Notes: generated from the sequence alone by a model not told the origin. 64,000 nucleotides of DNA from Bettongia penicillata ogilbyi (GCA_023548195.1 JAJHZJ010000579.1:2215346-2279345); one strand, 5' to 3'. Counted from the first letter of the stretch, positions 12,690 through 24,464 are shown. A program made the numbers and translations.

Positions 12690-12865
12690 TATTTGTATTT
12701 CTGTCCCAGGTTACCTTGGATCTGCTTTGCATATATTGATATATGTGCATGCTGTCTTCCAGGTTATAGTCCTTTGAGGTTAGGGATAGTTTCATTTTTG
12801 TCTAGCTTGAACAGTTAGTACAGTACTGGGCACATAGTAGGCACTTAATAAATGATTATTGCCTG
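12690..12865 (+). mobile_element. L2 3' end, sense
   Basis: It ends with 'actgggcacatagtaggcac' and 'ttaataaatgattatt', the classical L2/MIR tail. Confidence 0.6.
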
Positions 12866-13620
12866 ATGGAGAGGTAGTTGGAAGGAGCAAGGGGCTATAT
12901 ATTAGTGATTCCTTTTCCACTGACCCCTAATATTTGTTTGCATTGCCACTTTTCTCTTAATTCTGTCCTATGTATAATCTTGTGGCATTATTAAATAACT
13001 GCTCGAATATATCTCAGTGACTTCTTTAGGTTCAAGGACCCTAAGAGGAGATAAGCAATATCCAAGGCTACTACTGTCTGGTCCAAAAGTAAATGCAGAA
13101 GAGAAGTAAAAAAAGAAAGATTTTGGGAGAAGGGGGGAAGTAAAGGAAAAGGAAAAGAAGAGGGAAGGACAAAAAGAAAAGGAATAGCTGCATATGGTGT
13201 TGGAAAAACAGAGCCCCACCAACAGTTGGCAGGTGGTGAATACCTTTATCTGGAAGACGTAGCAATAGACGCAATCCTAGGACCAGCAATGTGTTTAAAC
13301 TTTTTATTTTCTAGTATCCACTAGAAATATATCCTCATTGCCATGATACCTGCCATGTGCACAAGCTATTTATTTCATGAGCAAAGTGGAGAAATAGACT
13401 AATAGAAGTTGAAAGTTGGCAAGGTCCTCCATGGCCACTAAGTCCAGCTGTAGATAACAAGAAGAATTTTTTCTCCATCCTACTTGACCAACGGGCATCT
13501 GGCTTTTCATCAAGATCTCCAGTGAGTGTGGTCCCACTGCCTCCCAACAGACTGAAATGTAGACACAAATCTGCATTGTATTTCTTGGAAACCAATGTTC
13601 CCTTTTACCAAATACATCCT
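12866..13620 (+). other. PTPN14: Intron 7-8 stretch, purine-rich, no feature recognised
   Basis: A purine-rich patch lies at 13090-13190; otherwise I see nothing identifiable. Confidence 0.5.
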
Positions 13621-13629
13621 TTGTATTAT

Positions 13630-13677
13630 TTTTCATTCTCTCTCCTTCTCTTTCTCTCTATCTCACTCTTTCTCTTA
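13630..13677 (+). repeat. PTPN14: CT-rich tract serving as splice pyrimidine tract
   Basis: An almost pure run of C and T leads straight into the AG of the 13679 exon. It acts as an unusually long pyrimidine tract and is a plausible PTBP site. Confidence 0.7.
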
Positions 13678-13678
13678 G

Positions 13679-13767
13679 GATAATCATGGAAACAATGTGC
13701 ACCTGGGCGTTTTCTTCATGGGAATTTTTGTGAGAAACAGAATTGGAAGGCAACTATCAATACACAG
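13679..13767 (+). CDS. PTPN14: PTPN14 exon (likely 8): FERM F3 lobe
   Basis: An 89-base exon encodes 29 residues (DNHGNNVHLGVFFMGIFVRN...) plus two bases of a split Arg codon. Its acceptor ends a CT-rich tract of about 55 bases (ttctcttag). The donor is AG/gtaggg. These are the first beta strands of the F3 lobe, roughly human residues 224-252. Human IGRQAVIYR reads IGRQLSIHR here, a small local divergence. Confidence 0.95.
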
Positions 13768-14049
13768 GTAGGGCTGGGCTGACAGTTTTTGTTTTCTCTT
13801 CTTTTTTACATTTTTTTCTTGTAATACTTAAAATAATGAAATTAAAAAATCAGAATTAGTTACCTAGTAGGTATGCCCAGTAGGTAAACCCAGTTCTTTA
13901 ATCTGTGGCTCAAGAAGATGGATTTCTTTTAGTTGGTAAGGGAAATTCTTTGTATGATTGAGCAGTTATAGGGAAATTGTTCTTTCCTTTTTCTATGAGA
14001 ACACTGGAGAAAAGGGGCTTTCCCTTCTTCCCCCTTGGATTCAGGGAGC

Positions 14050-14135
14050 CCGTTTTTATGCTCTACAGAGCAAGCACAGTGCCTTGTAGATAGTAGGGGC
14101 TTATTCAGTGTCTGCTGAATTAGATTAAATTGGCT
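14050..14135 (+). mobile_element. L2/MIR tail fragment, sense
   Basis: 'cacagtgccttgtagatagt' followed by a 'gcttattcagtgtctgctga' end. Confidence 0.4.
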
Positions 14136-14149
14136 AATTGAGAGGAAGG

Positions 14150-14465
14150 GAATGATAATAATTGCTCTTATTTATAAAATTCCATAAGAGTTATAAAAGC
14201 TTTTTATGTATATTATCTCATTTGATCCTCACAAAAACCTTGTAGCATAGCTGCTGTTATCCCCCAAAGGACAATTAGTGTCTAAAAGGGAAGCAGTACA
14301 GTGCAGTGAGACCATGACCAAGGTTCCAATCCTGCCTTGGATGCTTGTGCGGCTAACGGGCATCTGAGGACCCTTCCAATTTGAGATTTAGGATCCTTTG
14401 CCTGAGAATTCAAACCTGAGTCTTTCTGAATCCAAGGCTAATTCTCTATCCACTAATCACATTAC
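14150..14465 (-). mobile_element. MIR/CORE-SINE, antisense
   Basis: 'tatctcatttgatcctcaca' then a decayed CORE and an end 'aattctctatccactaatca' are in the reverse order of a MIR-type SINE. Confidence 0.65.
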
Positions 14466-14569
14466 CCTAATTAAACAACTTGATTATCGAAATGGAAACT
14501 ATCAGTTTATTATTCATGAAGAATTTTTCTCCCTTTGCTTACCAATCAGAAAGCATTTAAGATTCTAAT

Positions 14570-14790
14570 TTTATAGTAGTTAAGTCGTGTCCCACTCTCC
14601 TTGACCAAGATCCTGGAAGGGTTTTCCATCTCCTTCTCCAACTCATTTTTCAGATGAAGAAACTGAGGTAAACAGGGTTAAGTGACTTGCCCAAGGTCAC
14701 ACAGCTAGTAAGTGTCCGAGGCTGGATTTTCAGGTCTTTTTGATTTCAGGACCAGCACTCTATCCTCTGTGTCATCTAATTGCCCTGAGA
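14570..14790 (-). mobile_element. Marsupial CORE-SINE, antisense
   Basis: It holds 'ccatctccttctccaactca', 'gttaagtgacttgcccaagg', 'tcacacagctagtaagtgtc' and a tRNA-like end. This is a near full-length SINE of the group common in marsupials. Confidence 0.85.
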
Positions 14791-15309
14791 TTCTACTTAC
14801 ATTAGCAGTATCTTTAACTCCTAAAGATGACCGTGTGACTCTCAGGAGCCATCTTTGTACCAAAAGCAGATAGATGACTGATACCACTAACTAGTTTTTT
14901 AGTGTCATAGGTCTATAGGATGATAGAAATAGAGTGGGCTGGGGCCTCAGATGCCATCTAGACCAATTTTTTCCCTCTTTTATTGTTCGTAATTATTCCT
15001 TTTTCCCTTCTGTATCACTACAATTACCATAAGAAGAAAAGGGGTAATTATGAGCAATTTGTACTGCATAATTTAAGGACTACTTTTAGTTAGTCTTTTC
15101 ATAACTTACATATGTATAGAATAATCAGAGGCAGATCGCAGGTAACCTGGAGAAGTCTGCAGCTAATCAAACAGCAAGTCTGATCCCAGAGATGAATATA
15201 ATTTTTAATACACCTCTTCATAGGTATTTAGCCAACATGAGATTAAAATTATGTTTAATTTATGGACAAAGTAAGGCATGTCAGTGAGAATAAAGACTTT
15301 GTTAGATTG

Positions 15310-15435
15310 ACTCGGTATGAGTCATTACCACCTAAAATTACGGAGGAGGAGTTAAGGGACTTGCCCATTGTCGCGGTGGTAATGAGTGTCAAAGGTGGAA
15401 TTTGAATTTCTGACTGTGCTTTATTAAGTACCTTT
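15310..15435 (-). mobile_element. MIR-type SINE fragment, antisense
   Basis: 'gttaagggacttgcccattg' and 'ggtggaatttgaatttctga' preserve the CORE. Confidence 0.5.
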
Positions 15436-15439
15436 CTCT

Positions 15440-16085
15440 AAGCTCATTTTAGGATGAAATGTAGTGCTGCTATGACACCCTTATTATGCTAATGAATAAA
15501 GGGATATTGTGGAGGTGGCCTGTGGTCTCAGGTATTACTGTTGCTTCTTTGGAAGGGTTGAAGCCCAAACATCCGACCACCTCCTTTTCTGTTAGGTAAT
15601 TATGTTTGAACCATCTAGTGACCAGAGGATAGACTTTAGTAGCCATTTTTGAGGTCTGATTAAGCCAGATTGTCATGTAGTAATTATTAAGCATGGAAAT
15701 GAGATGCATGAATAGATTCAGTAAAATGGAGAAAATGCTGGATTTAAGAATTTTGAAAGCCTGTTTTGGGGCCTTTGTGAGTTTAGGCAATATATTTGCC
15801 ATTCTGTGTCTGTTTCCTCATCCCTCTGAGATTAAAATTTTCATTATCTTTAATCCCTGAATGTTTTTTTCTTTCTTAAAGACCAGCCTCAACACTAAGT
15901 CACTCTGGCTTTTATTAATTGGCCAACAATATGTCCCTGGCCAAGCCCTACTTGGTCTTTGTTTGGTCCCTGGTTGGCTCAGAATGAATGTGAATATCAA
16001 TTGTTTCTATTTTGGCCAGAAATCCTGAGGTTCTTCCCCTCCTGGATGGATAATTTTTTTTTTAACTGGTAAAGAGATCATTCTC
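15440..16085 (+). other. PTPN14: Intron 8-9 stretch, no repeat recognised
   Basis: Unique-looking sequence. A 110-codon minus-strand frame at 15470-15802 has no recognisable protein and no support. Confidence 0.5.
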
Positions 16086-16089
16086 TGTC

Positions 16090-16382
16090 TCATTTATTAC
16101 CTAGCCTTAATCACTGAATGGATATTGCCTCAGTCAAACTGAGATCTGTTAAAGACCTTTACTTAAAAAGGCCAAGGTCTCCTACTGCATCCAGGGCCAT
16201 CTCCAGTTCTCTGATCCATATCTTGCCACTGGACCCAGATAATTCTGGAGAAGAGAGTGAGGCTGGTGACTGTGCACAGCCTCTCTCACATCCAACTCGC
16301 TTGCATGTCATGGCATTACTTCCCTGATGTCATGGTTCTCTTAGAGACCAAAGGACAAACGGCAACAACCACTACAACAAAA
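16090..16382 (+). mobile_element. RTE-tailed SINE, 3' half, sense
   Basis: It includes 'ccactggacccagataattc', 'gagagtgaggctggtgactg' and ends 'agaccaaaggacaaacggca' with (CAA)n-like bases. The same module occurs at 43130-43360 and reversed at 35645-35955 and 36022-36235. Confidence 0.7.
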
Positions 16383-16384
16383 AT

Positions 16385-16925
16385 TTCATCCCTCTACTCA
16401 GCAAACTCCAGGGACTTCCTTTTGCCTGCAGGGGCCAATACAGATTGCTGTGTTTGGCATTCAAAGCCCTTCACAACCTGGGCTCCACTACCTTTCCAGT
16501 GTTCGTACACTCTACTCCCCAACACATGCTGTCCAATCCAGTGACACTGGCTTTTTGGCTATTCTGGGACTAAGACATTCCATCCCTTGGCTCCAGGCAT
16601 TTTCTCTGGCTGTTCTCCATGCCTAAAATGCTATCCCTTCTGCCCTCTGCCTCCTGGCTTTTTTTAAATCTCAATTAAAATTCTTGCCTTCTACAGGAAG
16701 CCTTCCTCAACCCCTCTTAATTCTAGCACCTTCCCTCCCTTAATTCTTTCCTATTTATCCTGAATGTAACTTGCTCTGTATATATTTGTTTGCATGTTGT
16801 CTCCCTCATTACGTTATAAGCTCCTTGGAAGAGAAGGACTGTCTTTTTTCTCTTTTTTGTATTCCTAGCACTTAGCTTAGTTTCCAGCACATAGTAGGTG
16901 CTTAGTAAATGTTGATTGATTGAAC
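16385..16925 (+). mobile_element. L2 LINE 3' end, sense
   Basis: A well-preserved L2-type 3' end: 'tctacaggaagccttcctca', 'tttgcatgttgtctccctca', 'ataagctccttggaagagaa', 'cacatagtaggtgcttagta' and the final TGATTGATTGA. Confidence 0.85.
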
Positions 16926-17869
16926 TTAAACGGGGATAGATTGCCTCAGCAATTTCATAGGGTGGAATAAGGATCCTAGATGTGCTTTGAAATACATAAT
17001 GTTCTCTTCAAACAAGATGTTGTATTATTGTATGAGAGTGGTCTTTTAAGACTTCCCAATGCTGCTGATTGAAAATGTTTCCTTGAAATCAGTATATCCT
17101 TTTCTGCAATTGTCTTCCTCTGTGCAGTTCCCCCAGTTTTTCCTGCAACTTATCATTGATTCCTCTGTATCTGTGGGTGGTAACCTCTCATCAGTTTCTT
17201 AATTTTTTTTGTTGATTTCTTCTGTAGTTTTTTTTACTAATTTTTGCATACTTTTGTATAGCAAACAAAATTTGTACTTAGGTATTCTTTCTCTCTCTCC
17301 CTATAAGCAACAATGTCGTTTAATGAGTTGCGTTTTGACAGTGTTACTGTATAATACAAATATCAGCAGTTTTGAAGTTGTATAGTATCTCCTCCTAGAC
17401 TCTTTACTACTGTAAATATTTTTAAGAAAATGTTGGGACCTCTCTTGCACTTGACATATTCAGTGGGCATCCTCACTTGAAAATCACATTAGCAACATGT
17501 ATATTTGCGAGATAATCCCTTTTTTATCAAGAGCTCTCTAAACCATTTGCTAGGAAAAGGTTTTTTTTTTAAATTTGCTTTAGCTTAAGCCTTAATATCA
17601 AGTCAGGTCTATGAACTATGTATATAGAATCTAAACATCTGTGAAGGCACTTTGATTGTGTCTTTGTATATACAGTCTGGCCACATAGTAGGCACTTAAA
17701 TTCTTGTTAATGGATAGAGTAGACTGGAAGAAAGAATTGTGACTTAGCAAAGACTGGGTCATACTCTCAAACGGCACTCTTCTCTGAGGCCACGCTTGGC
17801 CATTATGATAATTATACAGTGGTCAGTTTAAAAATATATTTTCTAAAATGAAACTATATATGACCAGCC

Positions 17870-18130
17870 TAGGTTGATATAGTAGATAGAATGCTAAATT
17901 TGGAATCAGGAAGCCCTGAATTCATATCCTGCCTTACTAGCTTACACACTTACTAGCTGTGTGACCCTGAGCATATCATTTAGTTTCTCTCATGTCTCAG
18001 TTTCCTCGTCTGCAAAATCAGGATAATATTTTACATTTAACCCTGAGGTTTATCATAAGGATTAAATGAGATAATGTATGTAAAGAACTTGGCAAGCTTT
18101 AAGTACCACATAAATGCTATTATTATTTTC
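17870..18130 (+). mobile_element. MIR/MAR1-type SINE, sense
   Basis: Full order is visible: 'gtagatagaatgctaaattt', 'ttactagctgtgtgaccctg', 'tcagtttcctcgtctgcaaa', 'gattaaatgagataatgtat' and a 'tgctattattatt' end. It ends about 57 bases before the 18185 exon. Confidence 0.85.
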
Positions 18131-18184
18131 TGATGCTACCGAGAAGCATCTCTGGTAAAACTCTTTGATGTCTTTTTTGTTCAG

Positions 18185-18272
18185 GTGGAATGATATTGGC
18201 AATATCACACATAACAAGTCTACCATCCTACTGGAACTTATCAACAAAGAAGAGACGGCCCTCTTTCACACA
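18185..18272 (+). CDS. PTPN14: PTPN14 exon (likely 9): FERM F3 lobe
   Basis: An 88-base exon completes Arg and adds 29 residues ([20 protein letters not shown]...). The acceptor is tttgttcag and the donor is ACA/gtaagc. It corresponds to about human residues 254-282, the central strands of the PH-like F3 lobe. The MIR-type SINE ending near 18128 lies about 57 bases upstream, so the branch-point region is close to the repeat edge. Confidence 0.95.
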
Positions 18273-18289
18273 GTAAGCCCCTCACACTG

Positions 18290-19140
18290 TGCTGCTCTTT
18301 AAAGACAGATATAGTAGACTAAAACTCTTGCTTTCAGTAGAGTGGAACTTCTTCCTAGGGCATGCTCTGTTTTGTGTCCTTATGCCTAGCACAGTTGCTT
18401 CGTAACATTCTATAGTAGATGTACAGTAAATCAAATTCAATTATCATTTGAATTCCACACTCGGATTCTCTTGTCATGAGCCAATAAGCATTCAGAAAGA
18501 CATTGTAGAAAGGATGGGATGTGCCCACCTTCTCTACATATCTTGCCTTCCCATTGTATTGTCACCAAAGCTTTGGCTTAGTAGCTGTAAAACCACATTC
18601 TAGGTACTATAACTGACTTGTAAACTCCTGGTTAGGATTCCTGAACTCTCCTTCTTTGTAATGGATCATGTTCTCTGCTGTGCCACTTCTGTTGTACTCA
18701 TCCTCCTCCAGTTACAGGCTTCATCAGGTCATCTCCCGGTTAGGTTACACCATATTTGCTTTCCCTAGCTGACCTGAGCTAGGATGGATTTTTTTTTCAT
18801 TGTGCCCCAGAGGCTAATCTGAAGTGAGCAGGTTAACTTATCCCCCATGGAGTTCCTAGTTTAGGTCTTGAACTTTACCTGCCTCGCTTTTCTGTCTTAA
18901 ATTTCATGATTACTGGTGTTTGTACTGCGTGTTTACATCCTTAGTTTTGAAGCAGTCCCATGGAAGCATGTGAACCTAGTAGTAACAGTTCCTTTAGCAA
19001 CCACTATACTTCCCATGGTAGGATTTTTTGGTTAAGGGAGAGGGAGGAGATATGTGTGACATATGTAGTTTAGAAGGTAACCAGAGTGAAATGTGTATGT
19101 GTAGTCAAATGTTTATCTTTCTCCTTCTGTGTTCTGTTGT
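18290..19140 (+). other. PTPN14: Intron 9-10, no feature recognised
   Basis: Apart from a weak L2-like tail at 18375-18440, I see unique sequence and a T-run leading to the next acceptor. Confidence 0.5.
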
Positions 19141-19154
19141 TTTTTTTTTTAAAG

Positions 19155-19237
19155 GATGATATTGAAAATGCCAAATACATTTCTCGGCTGTTTGCTACAA
19201 GACACAAGTTTTACAAGCAGAACAAAATCTGCACTGA
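19155..19237 (+). CDS. PTPN14: PTPN14 exon (likely 10): end of FERM F3 lobe
   Basis: An 83-base exon encodes 27 residues (DDIENAKYISRLFATRHKFY...) plus two bases of a split Glu codon. It follows a run of T residues and the acceptor taaag; the donor is GA/gtaagt. It carries the C-terminal helix of F3, including the RHKFY motif shared by FERM-PTPs. The split codon becomes Glu (GA+A) with the next exon, as in the human protein. Confidence 0.95.
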
Positions 19238-20330
19238 GTAAGTAAATATCTGTCCTTGTCTCCCTTGAGCCTTCAGTGTAATGGGGCTTCTTCTTTTGTT
19301 TTGATTTGCTTTCAGTGATCTCCCTCTATTACATATCCCTCTTTGCACCATCCCCTCCTATCATCTCATCATACTTTGCCTGAAGTCAAAAGAGCAGGCC
19401 AACACTGGGAAGTGTTGAACTTTCAGAGTCCATTCTTTTCTAATCTACATGAGATTATATGGGTGGAAAAAATTCATTTTATAAATCTAACTGCTTACAC
19501 TGTTGTGAGTATGTTAGCCTTCTTGTTTTAGGTGTGTGCATGCTATGACTTCCAGCCTCCCCAACTACTATCCACACCCCACGCATCCCCAGCTGACAAA
19601 CTTCCTGATTTTTGGAATGGTTGAGTTGTTCAGAATTTCCTAGGGTGCCTCACAGTGGCAAGCATGGAGTGTATTCAGAAGTGTGTGTGAAGAGAGGAGC
19701 CAACTTGAAAGAAAAGAAGCCCCTGTCATGTGCATCACAGTTTCACTTACACAGTTGGCTAGCCCCTGTGTGTGCCTCTGGGTCATGTCATCTGACTGAA
19801 AATGAGAGGTCTGGGTAATTAGAGGAAAGCTTGCAAGACTAATAGATGGCACAAATTCATAATTTTAAATTTTTTCTTTTTGGAAATAAGGATAGCAATG
19901 GAGAGTCTGATAAGGGAACTTCAGGATGACCTGACCCTGGGAACAGCATGCTGGGGGCTCATACTGACATTACCCTGACTATGGTTGTCTTAAAAAGAAG
20001 TTTGTCAGCAGGAAGCAGGCAGCAATTTGGGAACCTAGAAATATGGGGCATCTAATTTTGTATCCTAAAGCTTTAGGAAAGTAAATGCAGAATGAACAAT
20101 TGCCTTCGTACTCCCCCAGTGGACACAATCAAGGGTCTGGAAAATGTTGGACCTGAGCAATCCCTGCTGAGGAATCTCTGTTGCTTTTGTAACTGTATCT
20201 TTAGGTCAGGGCAAAGTTTTTTCCCCTCCACGCATTAAAGGCCATTCATTTGTTTCATTCCAGCTATCACAAGTCACTGCCTTTCTGAAAGTTGGTCACC
20301 TTGCAGTGCTAGCTAACCAGGGATCATAGA
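19238..20330 (+). other. PTPN14: Intron 10-11 first part, no repeat recognised
   Basis: Sequence here is mid-GC and without recognised mobile elements. Opposite-strand frames at 19612-19852 overlap each other and show no protein signature. Confidence 0.45.
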
Positions 20331-20665
20331 TATGCATGACTATCCTCAAAATACATATGCATCCATATGTTTGCATGTATATGTATTGTAGACATATACA
20401 CATGCATGTTATAATATCCACGTGCATATATAGGGGGCACACTGAAACTTCACTTTATCATGGTGATGTCGTTTTAGCCCTCTTTGAAAATGAAGGACAA
20501 CAACCAACCATATGTATACACATGTATGCGTATATACTCACATATATGTGTGAGTATATATATACTCACACATATATATATACTCACACACATATATGTA
20601 CTCGTACATGAATGTGTGGAAGCATGTGTGTACGTACACATACATATGTACACATGTACACACTG
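20330..20665. repeat. Complex (ATAC)/(TG) microsatellite with palindrome
   Basis: Alternating purine-pyrimidine tetra- and hexamers (tatact, cacaca, gtatac) fill this stretch. It contains a 36-base perfect palindrome at 20542-20577 and is interrupted by the RTE-type tail at 20440-20505. Confidence 0.8.
20440..20505 (+). mobile_element. RTE-type SINE tail
   Basis: 'ccctctttgaaaatgaagga' followed by CAACAACCAACC is the end of the RTE-tailed SINE family. Confidence 0.6.
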
Positions 20666-21224
20666 GTTTGTATTTGTTCTACTGTTTAGTGTATAATGAA
20701 GCTTACCAAACTGGAAGAGTGGCAGATTAGAGAGGCAAATTAAGTGGGGGAAAGGAATTTCATAGCTGCCATTTGAAACAAACACACAACCTAGACTACA
20801 TTCTTTGCCCACCCCCGATCTCTCAATATATGATTATCTCTTTGAAATATTTTCCATTTATATTTGTATCTGAACCTACATACTTGCTGAATTAATTCAT
20901 TAAATTGCTCCTTGAAGTTAATAAGAGCTCTACTAATGACCTGATATGAGGTGATATGAACCAAGAAAACCTTTCGTAAGCTGGTTCTCTTATATTAATT
21001 AACTCAGCCGTTTTCTCAGACTTTGCCTTAAAAGTGATATTGTCACCATTTGTCTTTTTCTGTGGCTTTTTCCTCAAATGGAAAGTTCAGCATAACTCAC
21101 CATCAGTTAAAAATTAATTAAAATTGATTTTAAAATTAACTTACATTTATTTAAAAACTGATGAAAAGAAATTCTGATTTTCTTATCTACACATAAATAC
21201 CTCCATTTCTAAATTTAAAACTTA

Positions 21225-21395
21225 AGATTATACATTTAGAGCTGAAAGGGACCTTAGAGGTCATCTAGTCCAGTACTCCCATTTTGTAGATAAAGAAGTG
21301 GGAGGCTAGAAAAGCTAAGTGACTTGTCCAAAATCACACAGGTTGTTAGAGGCAGTGCTGAGATTTGAACTCAGGTCAATAATTGCAGATTCAGT
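21225..21395 (-). mobile_element. MIR/CORE-SINE, antisense
   Basis: 'gctgaaagggaccttagagg', 'tcatctagtccagtactccc', 'aagctaagtgacttgtccaa' and 'gatttgaactcaggtcaata' are in order. Confidence 0.8.
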
Positions 21396-21725
21396 GGAGG
21401 TGGGACAGAGTACCAAACCTGGAGTTGAAATATAGCTTCCGACACTTAAGCTAACTTTGTGACTGTGGGCAAGTCACTAAAACACACACACAAACACATA
21501 AAAAACAAAACAAACAAAAAAAAAAAAACTGCTTGCCTCAGTTTCCCTGTCTGTAAAATAGGGATAGTAGCACCTGAGGTTGTGAGGATAAAATGAAATA
21601 TCATTGTAAATTTGTTTTTATTTGTAAGTTTATAAATTGTATGTTTGTAAAGAGTTATGCAAACCTGAAAGTACTATATAAATGCTAGCTATAATAACTA
21701 TTATTAGCTATTATTTTTCTATTAT
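21396..21725 (+). mobile_element. MIR-type SINE with internal A-rich insertion
   Basis: The 'ctttgtgactgtgggcaagt' CORE is split from 'ctgcttgcctcagtttccct' by a CA/A-rich expansion at 21480-21530. The tail is 'agtactatataaatgctagc'. Confidence 0.75.
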
Positions 21726-22490
21726 ACCATTTTGCCTCATTGTTGTAGGGCTTGTTTCTATAACAACTTTTCTTCTTCACTCGTTACCTTAGCATACAAT
21801 TTCCACCTGTGTCTGGTTATTCCAGCCTTCTCTCTGGCTGCTCAGTGTTTCTCTTGACCCATAAGCCTTGCAACACATGAGTTTAGCTCCATAATACTTT
21901 TAAGGTTTTCTGTTTGCCTACATAAGATTCCTAGACCATTCTTCAGCCATCCACCCATTGCCCAGCGCTGCATAGAGCAATTCCTTCAGCTACTAAGAAT
22001 GCACTCAAAGCTGAGGTATTGCTTACATGGCCAACTTTCTGAACTGATTTGCATACTTAGGTCTGACCGATGTGAAACTCTGTCAACCACTTGCCTCTAA
22101 GCTAGCACTTAAGTCATCGTGATACATTGCTTTAAGGTACCTAGCTTTTTTGTTTCTCAAGAATTTTCTACTTTTCCTACCACATTTTCATTTATAAATG
22201 CAAGATTATTTTGTTTATCTCTATTATGTTGGGCTTTTTGGTGGAAAGGACAATCTGAGTGTAGCAATGCCAGTAAGAAAAATTATTTCAGTATTAAATT
22301 ATGTTTTTGCGCAGTAATAAAGATTCTAAGTTATTTTCATCTATTTGAACTTTTATTTGACAAAGAAGTTGATGTTTATTTCAGAATTTCTTATTTCCAT
22401 CTAAGTATTTTTTTTTTTTACAAATAAAACTTGCTCTTCAAATTTGGTATCTAATGTGAGGGTGCATTCATCTTTCCATCATTCGTACAG

Positions 22491-22548
22491 ACAGTCAAGT
22501 TCTCCTCCTCCCATCAGACGACAACCCACCTGGAGCCGGTCATCACTG
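22491..22548 (+). CDS. PTPN14: PTPN14 exon (likely 11): linker start
   Basis: A 58-base exon completes the split Glu codon and adds 19 residues (QSSSPPPIRRQPTWSRSSL). The acceptor is cgtacag and the donor is CTG/gtatgt. It is the first part of the Pro/Ser-rich linker after the FERM domain, matching about human residues 311-329. The RRQPTWSRSS stretch looks like a basophilic-kinase or 14-3-3-type site; that is inference. Confidence 0.94.
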
Positions 22549-23005
22549 GTATGTAGAACATTGTCATTATCAAGTCATCTCGCTGATGGAGTTAGAAATT
22601 GAATTTGGTTTGGACCTCATTAGTGATGGTTTCATTAGTATGGGGAACTCCCACTGAGGAAACTTTGTCAGTTCAAATTAGCAGCTATTTACAATTTTCC
22701 ACAAAGCCAGCAGATGCTCAGTATATGGTATGATTTGGTCTAGCCTTTTTTTAATCTTTTTTTTTTTTAAAGAAGACAGTTGTCTATTTTGTCACAATGT
22801 GCCAGAGATCCATGACTATCATTTCCTCTTAAATCTAGATCAGGGTTCTCTTTCTTCAAGAAATTCAATTAATCCCCTTCCAAAATGAATATCCTGTACT
22901 CCTTCAACACACATATATAGTTTATACTGCATTTTCATGCTCTTAATTTGCATTGCTTTGGCATTCTTTTGTTGTTTTTATAGATATGAACCGTGTCCCC
23001 TCACT
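22549..23005 (+). other. PTPN14: Intron 11-12 start, no feature recognised
   Basis: No gene or clear repeat; T-rich runs at 22746-22770. Confidence 0.5.
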
Positions 23006-23014
23006 AGGTTCTAC

Positions 23015-23105
23015 AAAAACTGGGAGCATTTTTTTTCTCCTCACTGTAAGGCTTAGTATGCAATTGAATAAATGTTTTTTGAATGAATAAATAAATGAAT
23101 TAAAG
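23015..23105 (+). mobile_element. L2 tail, sense
   Basis: 'gaataaatgttttttgaatg' followed by AATAAATAAATGAATT is an L2 3' terminus. Confidence 0.5.
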
Positions 23106-23754
23106 GATGTTAGATGGCTAGTTGGAGTAATGGATATAAAACAGAATGATATATGTTTTCCTATGGATAGAAGACTGGTTTTCAAACATAATTTTTATTT
23201 TTTATTTCCCCTAATCCCAAACTACTTTATGCTACTTTTCCTCCACTTACCTTTGTTATTTTTAAACTGTTCCCTTTGACACTAGGATGAAGGAATACCA
23301 TTCTGATTGCAGCAGATACATCCTACTCTATGAGACTTTTATGAGACTGTAAATTCTTACAAAAACCAAAACATCTAGCTAGGACAGCCTTAGATCTGGC
23401 CATACCAGTTATTTTCTAGATAGAAAATACTAGAAACAGTGGTAAGGTTTGTTTAGATCTGCCATTTGATTTTTTTTTTTTTAGAGTTGACAATCTTGTT
23501 TGTTTTAGGGCAAGGTTGTATTTTTATAAGTTTTCATTGCCCTCCCCCCATATATGGTGTACTATAAATTAAAGTTGATTTTTTTCATGAGCCATGCATA
23601 TTCATCAACACATTAGCAAAATAGTTTGCTTAAGGAAATTACATTATTAGAAATTTGTGTTCTTTTAGCATTGTGAAGAATATTTCTTGTTTTAGTAATT
23701 GCCTAGTATCCAGAGGAACAAAGTGCCCTTATAGGCACTGTTTTAAATAATGTA

Positions 23755-24032
23755 GACATTGTCCCCAACCTTTGTTTCTTGTGACCTGCTCTTCATGACA
23801 TGGCCCCTTTTGGGGTTTTCTTGGTGGAGATACTGGAGTGGTTTCCCGTTTTCTTCTCCACCTCATTTTAGGAGCATGAGGCAAACAGGAGGAGCATGAG
23901 GCAAACAGGGCCAAGTGACTTGCCCAGGGTCACACAGCTGGCAAGTGTCTGAGGCCAGATTTAAACTCATGAAGATCAGTTTTCCTGACTCCAGGCCCAG
24001 TGCTCTATCCACTGTGCTACCCAGCTGCCCTA
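23755..24032 (-). mobile_element. Marsupial CORE-SINE, antisense, with 20-base tandem duplication
   Basis: 'ttttggggttttcttggtgg', 'aagtgacttgcccagggtca' and 'tatccactgtgctacccagc' show a near full-length SINE. Bases 23871-23890 and 23891-23910 are a near-perfect tandem duplication (19 of 20). Confidence 0.9.
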
Positions 24033-24464
24033 CCCTTTAGCAACTAAAAAACCTGGAGTATCAATTTAAATTTGTCACCTGGGCTGCTATTAGATATATA
24101 ATGTTATACTGTTTCTTTTTAATCTCCTTTGTTATTGTTTTCCCTTTTCCTTTCATTAAAATCTCAGCATTTGAAGCAGTGAGATCATTTCCCAACAAAG
24201 GTTCATGAAGCATGATGGGAGACCAAGCAACTATTCTATCTCTTGATCTGATCCTATATTTAGATTTATTTATAAAAAAGTTAAGGACCTTCCTATTTGA
24301 TCCTGATAACCTAAACCTGTAAGGAAACATGATTCACAGCTTCCCCTTTCTCACGTCAGTTAACTTGTAACCTTTCACTGATAGAAATGAAAGCAGGACC
24401 AAGTTCATTTCCCTCTTCTGTCTGTTATCATTAACTAGGGTTTCTGATTTCTCACTTTAGGTCA

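Noticed and set aside
15470..15802. 110-codon minus-strand frame
   Set aside because: No recognisable domain, no homologous neighbour, and AT-rich composition consistent with chance.
20336..20812. Overlapping frames of 70-112 codons
   Set aside because: Low-complexity translations of ATAC/TG repeats.
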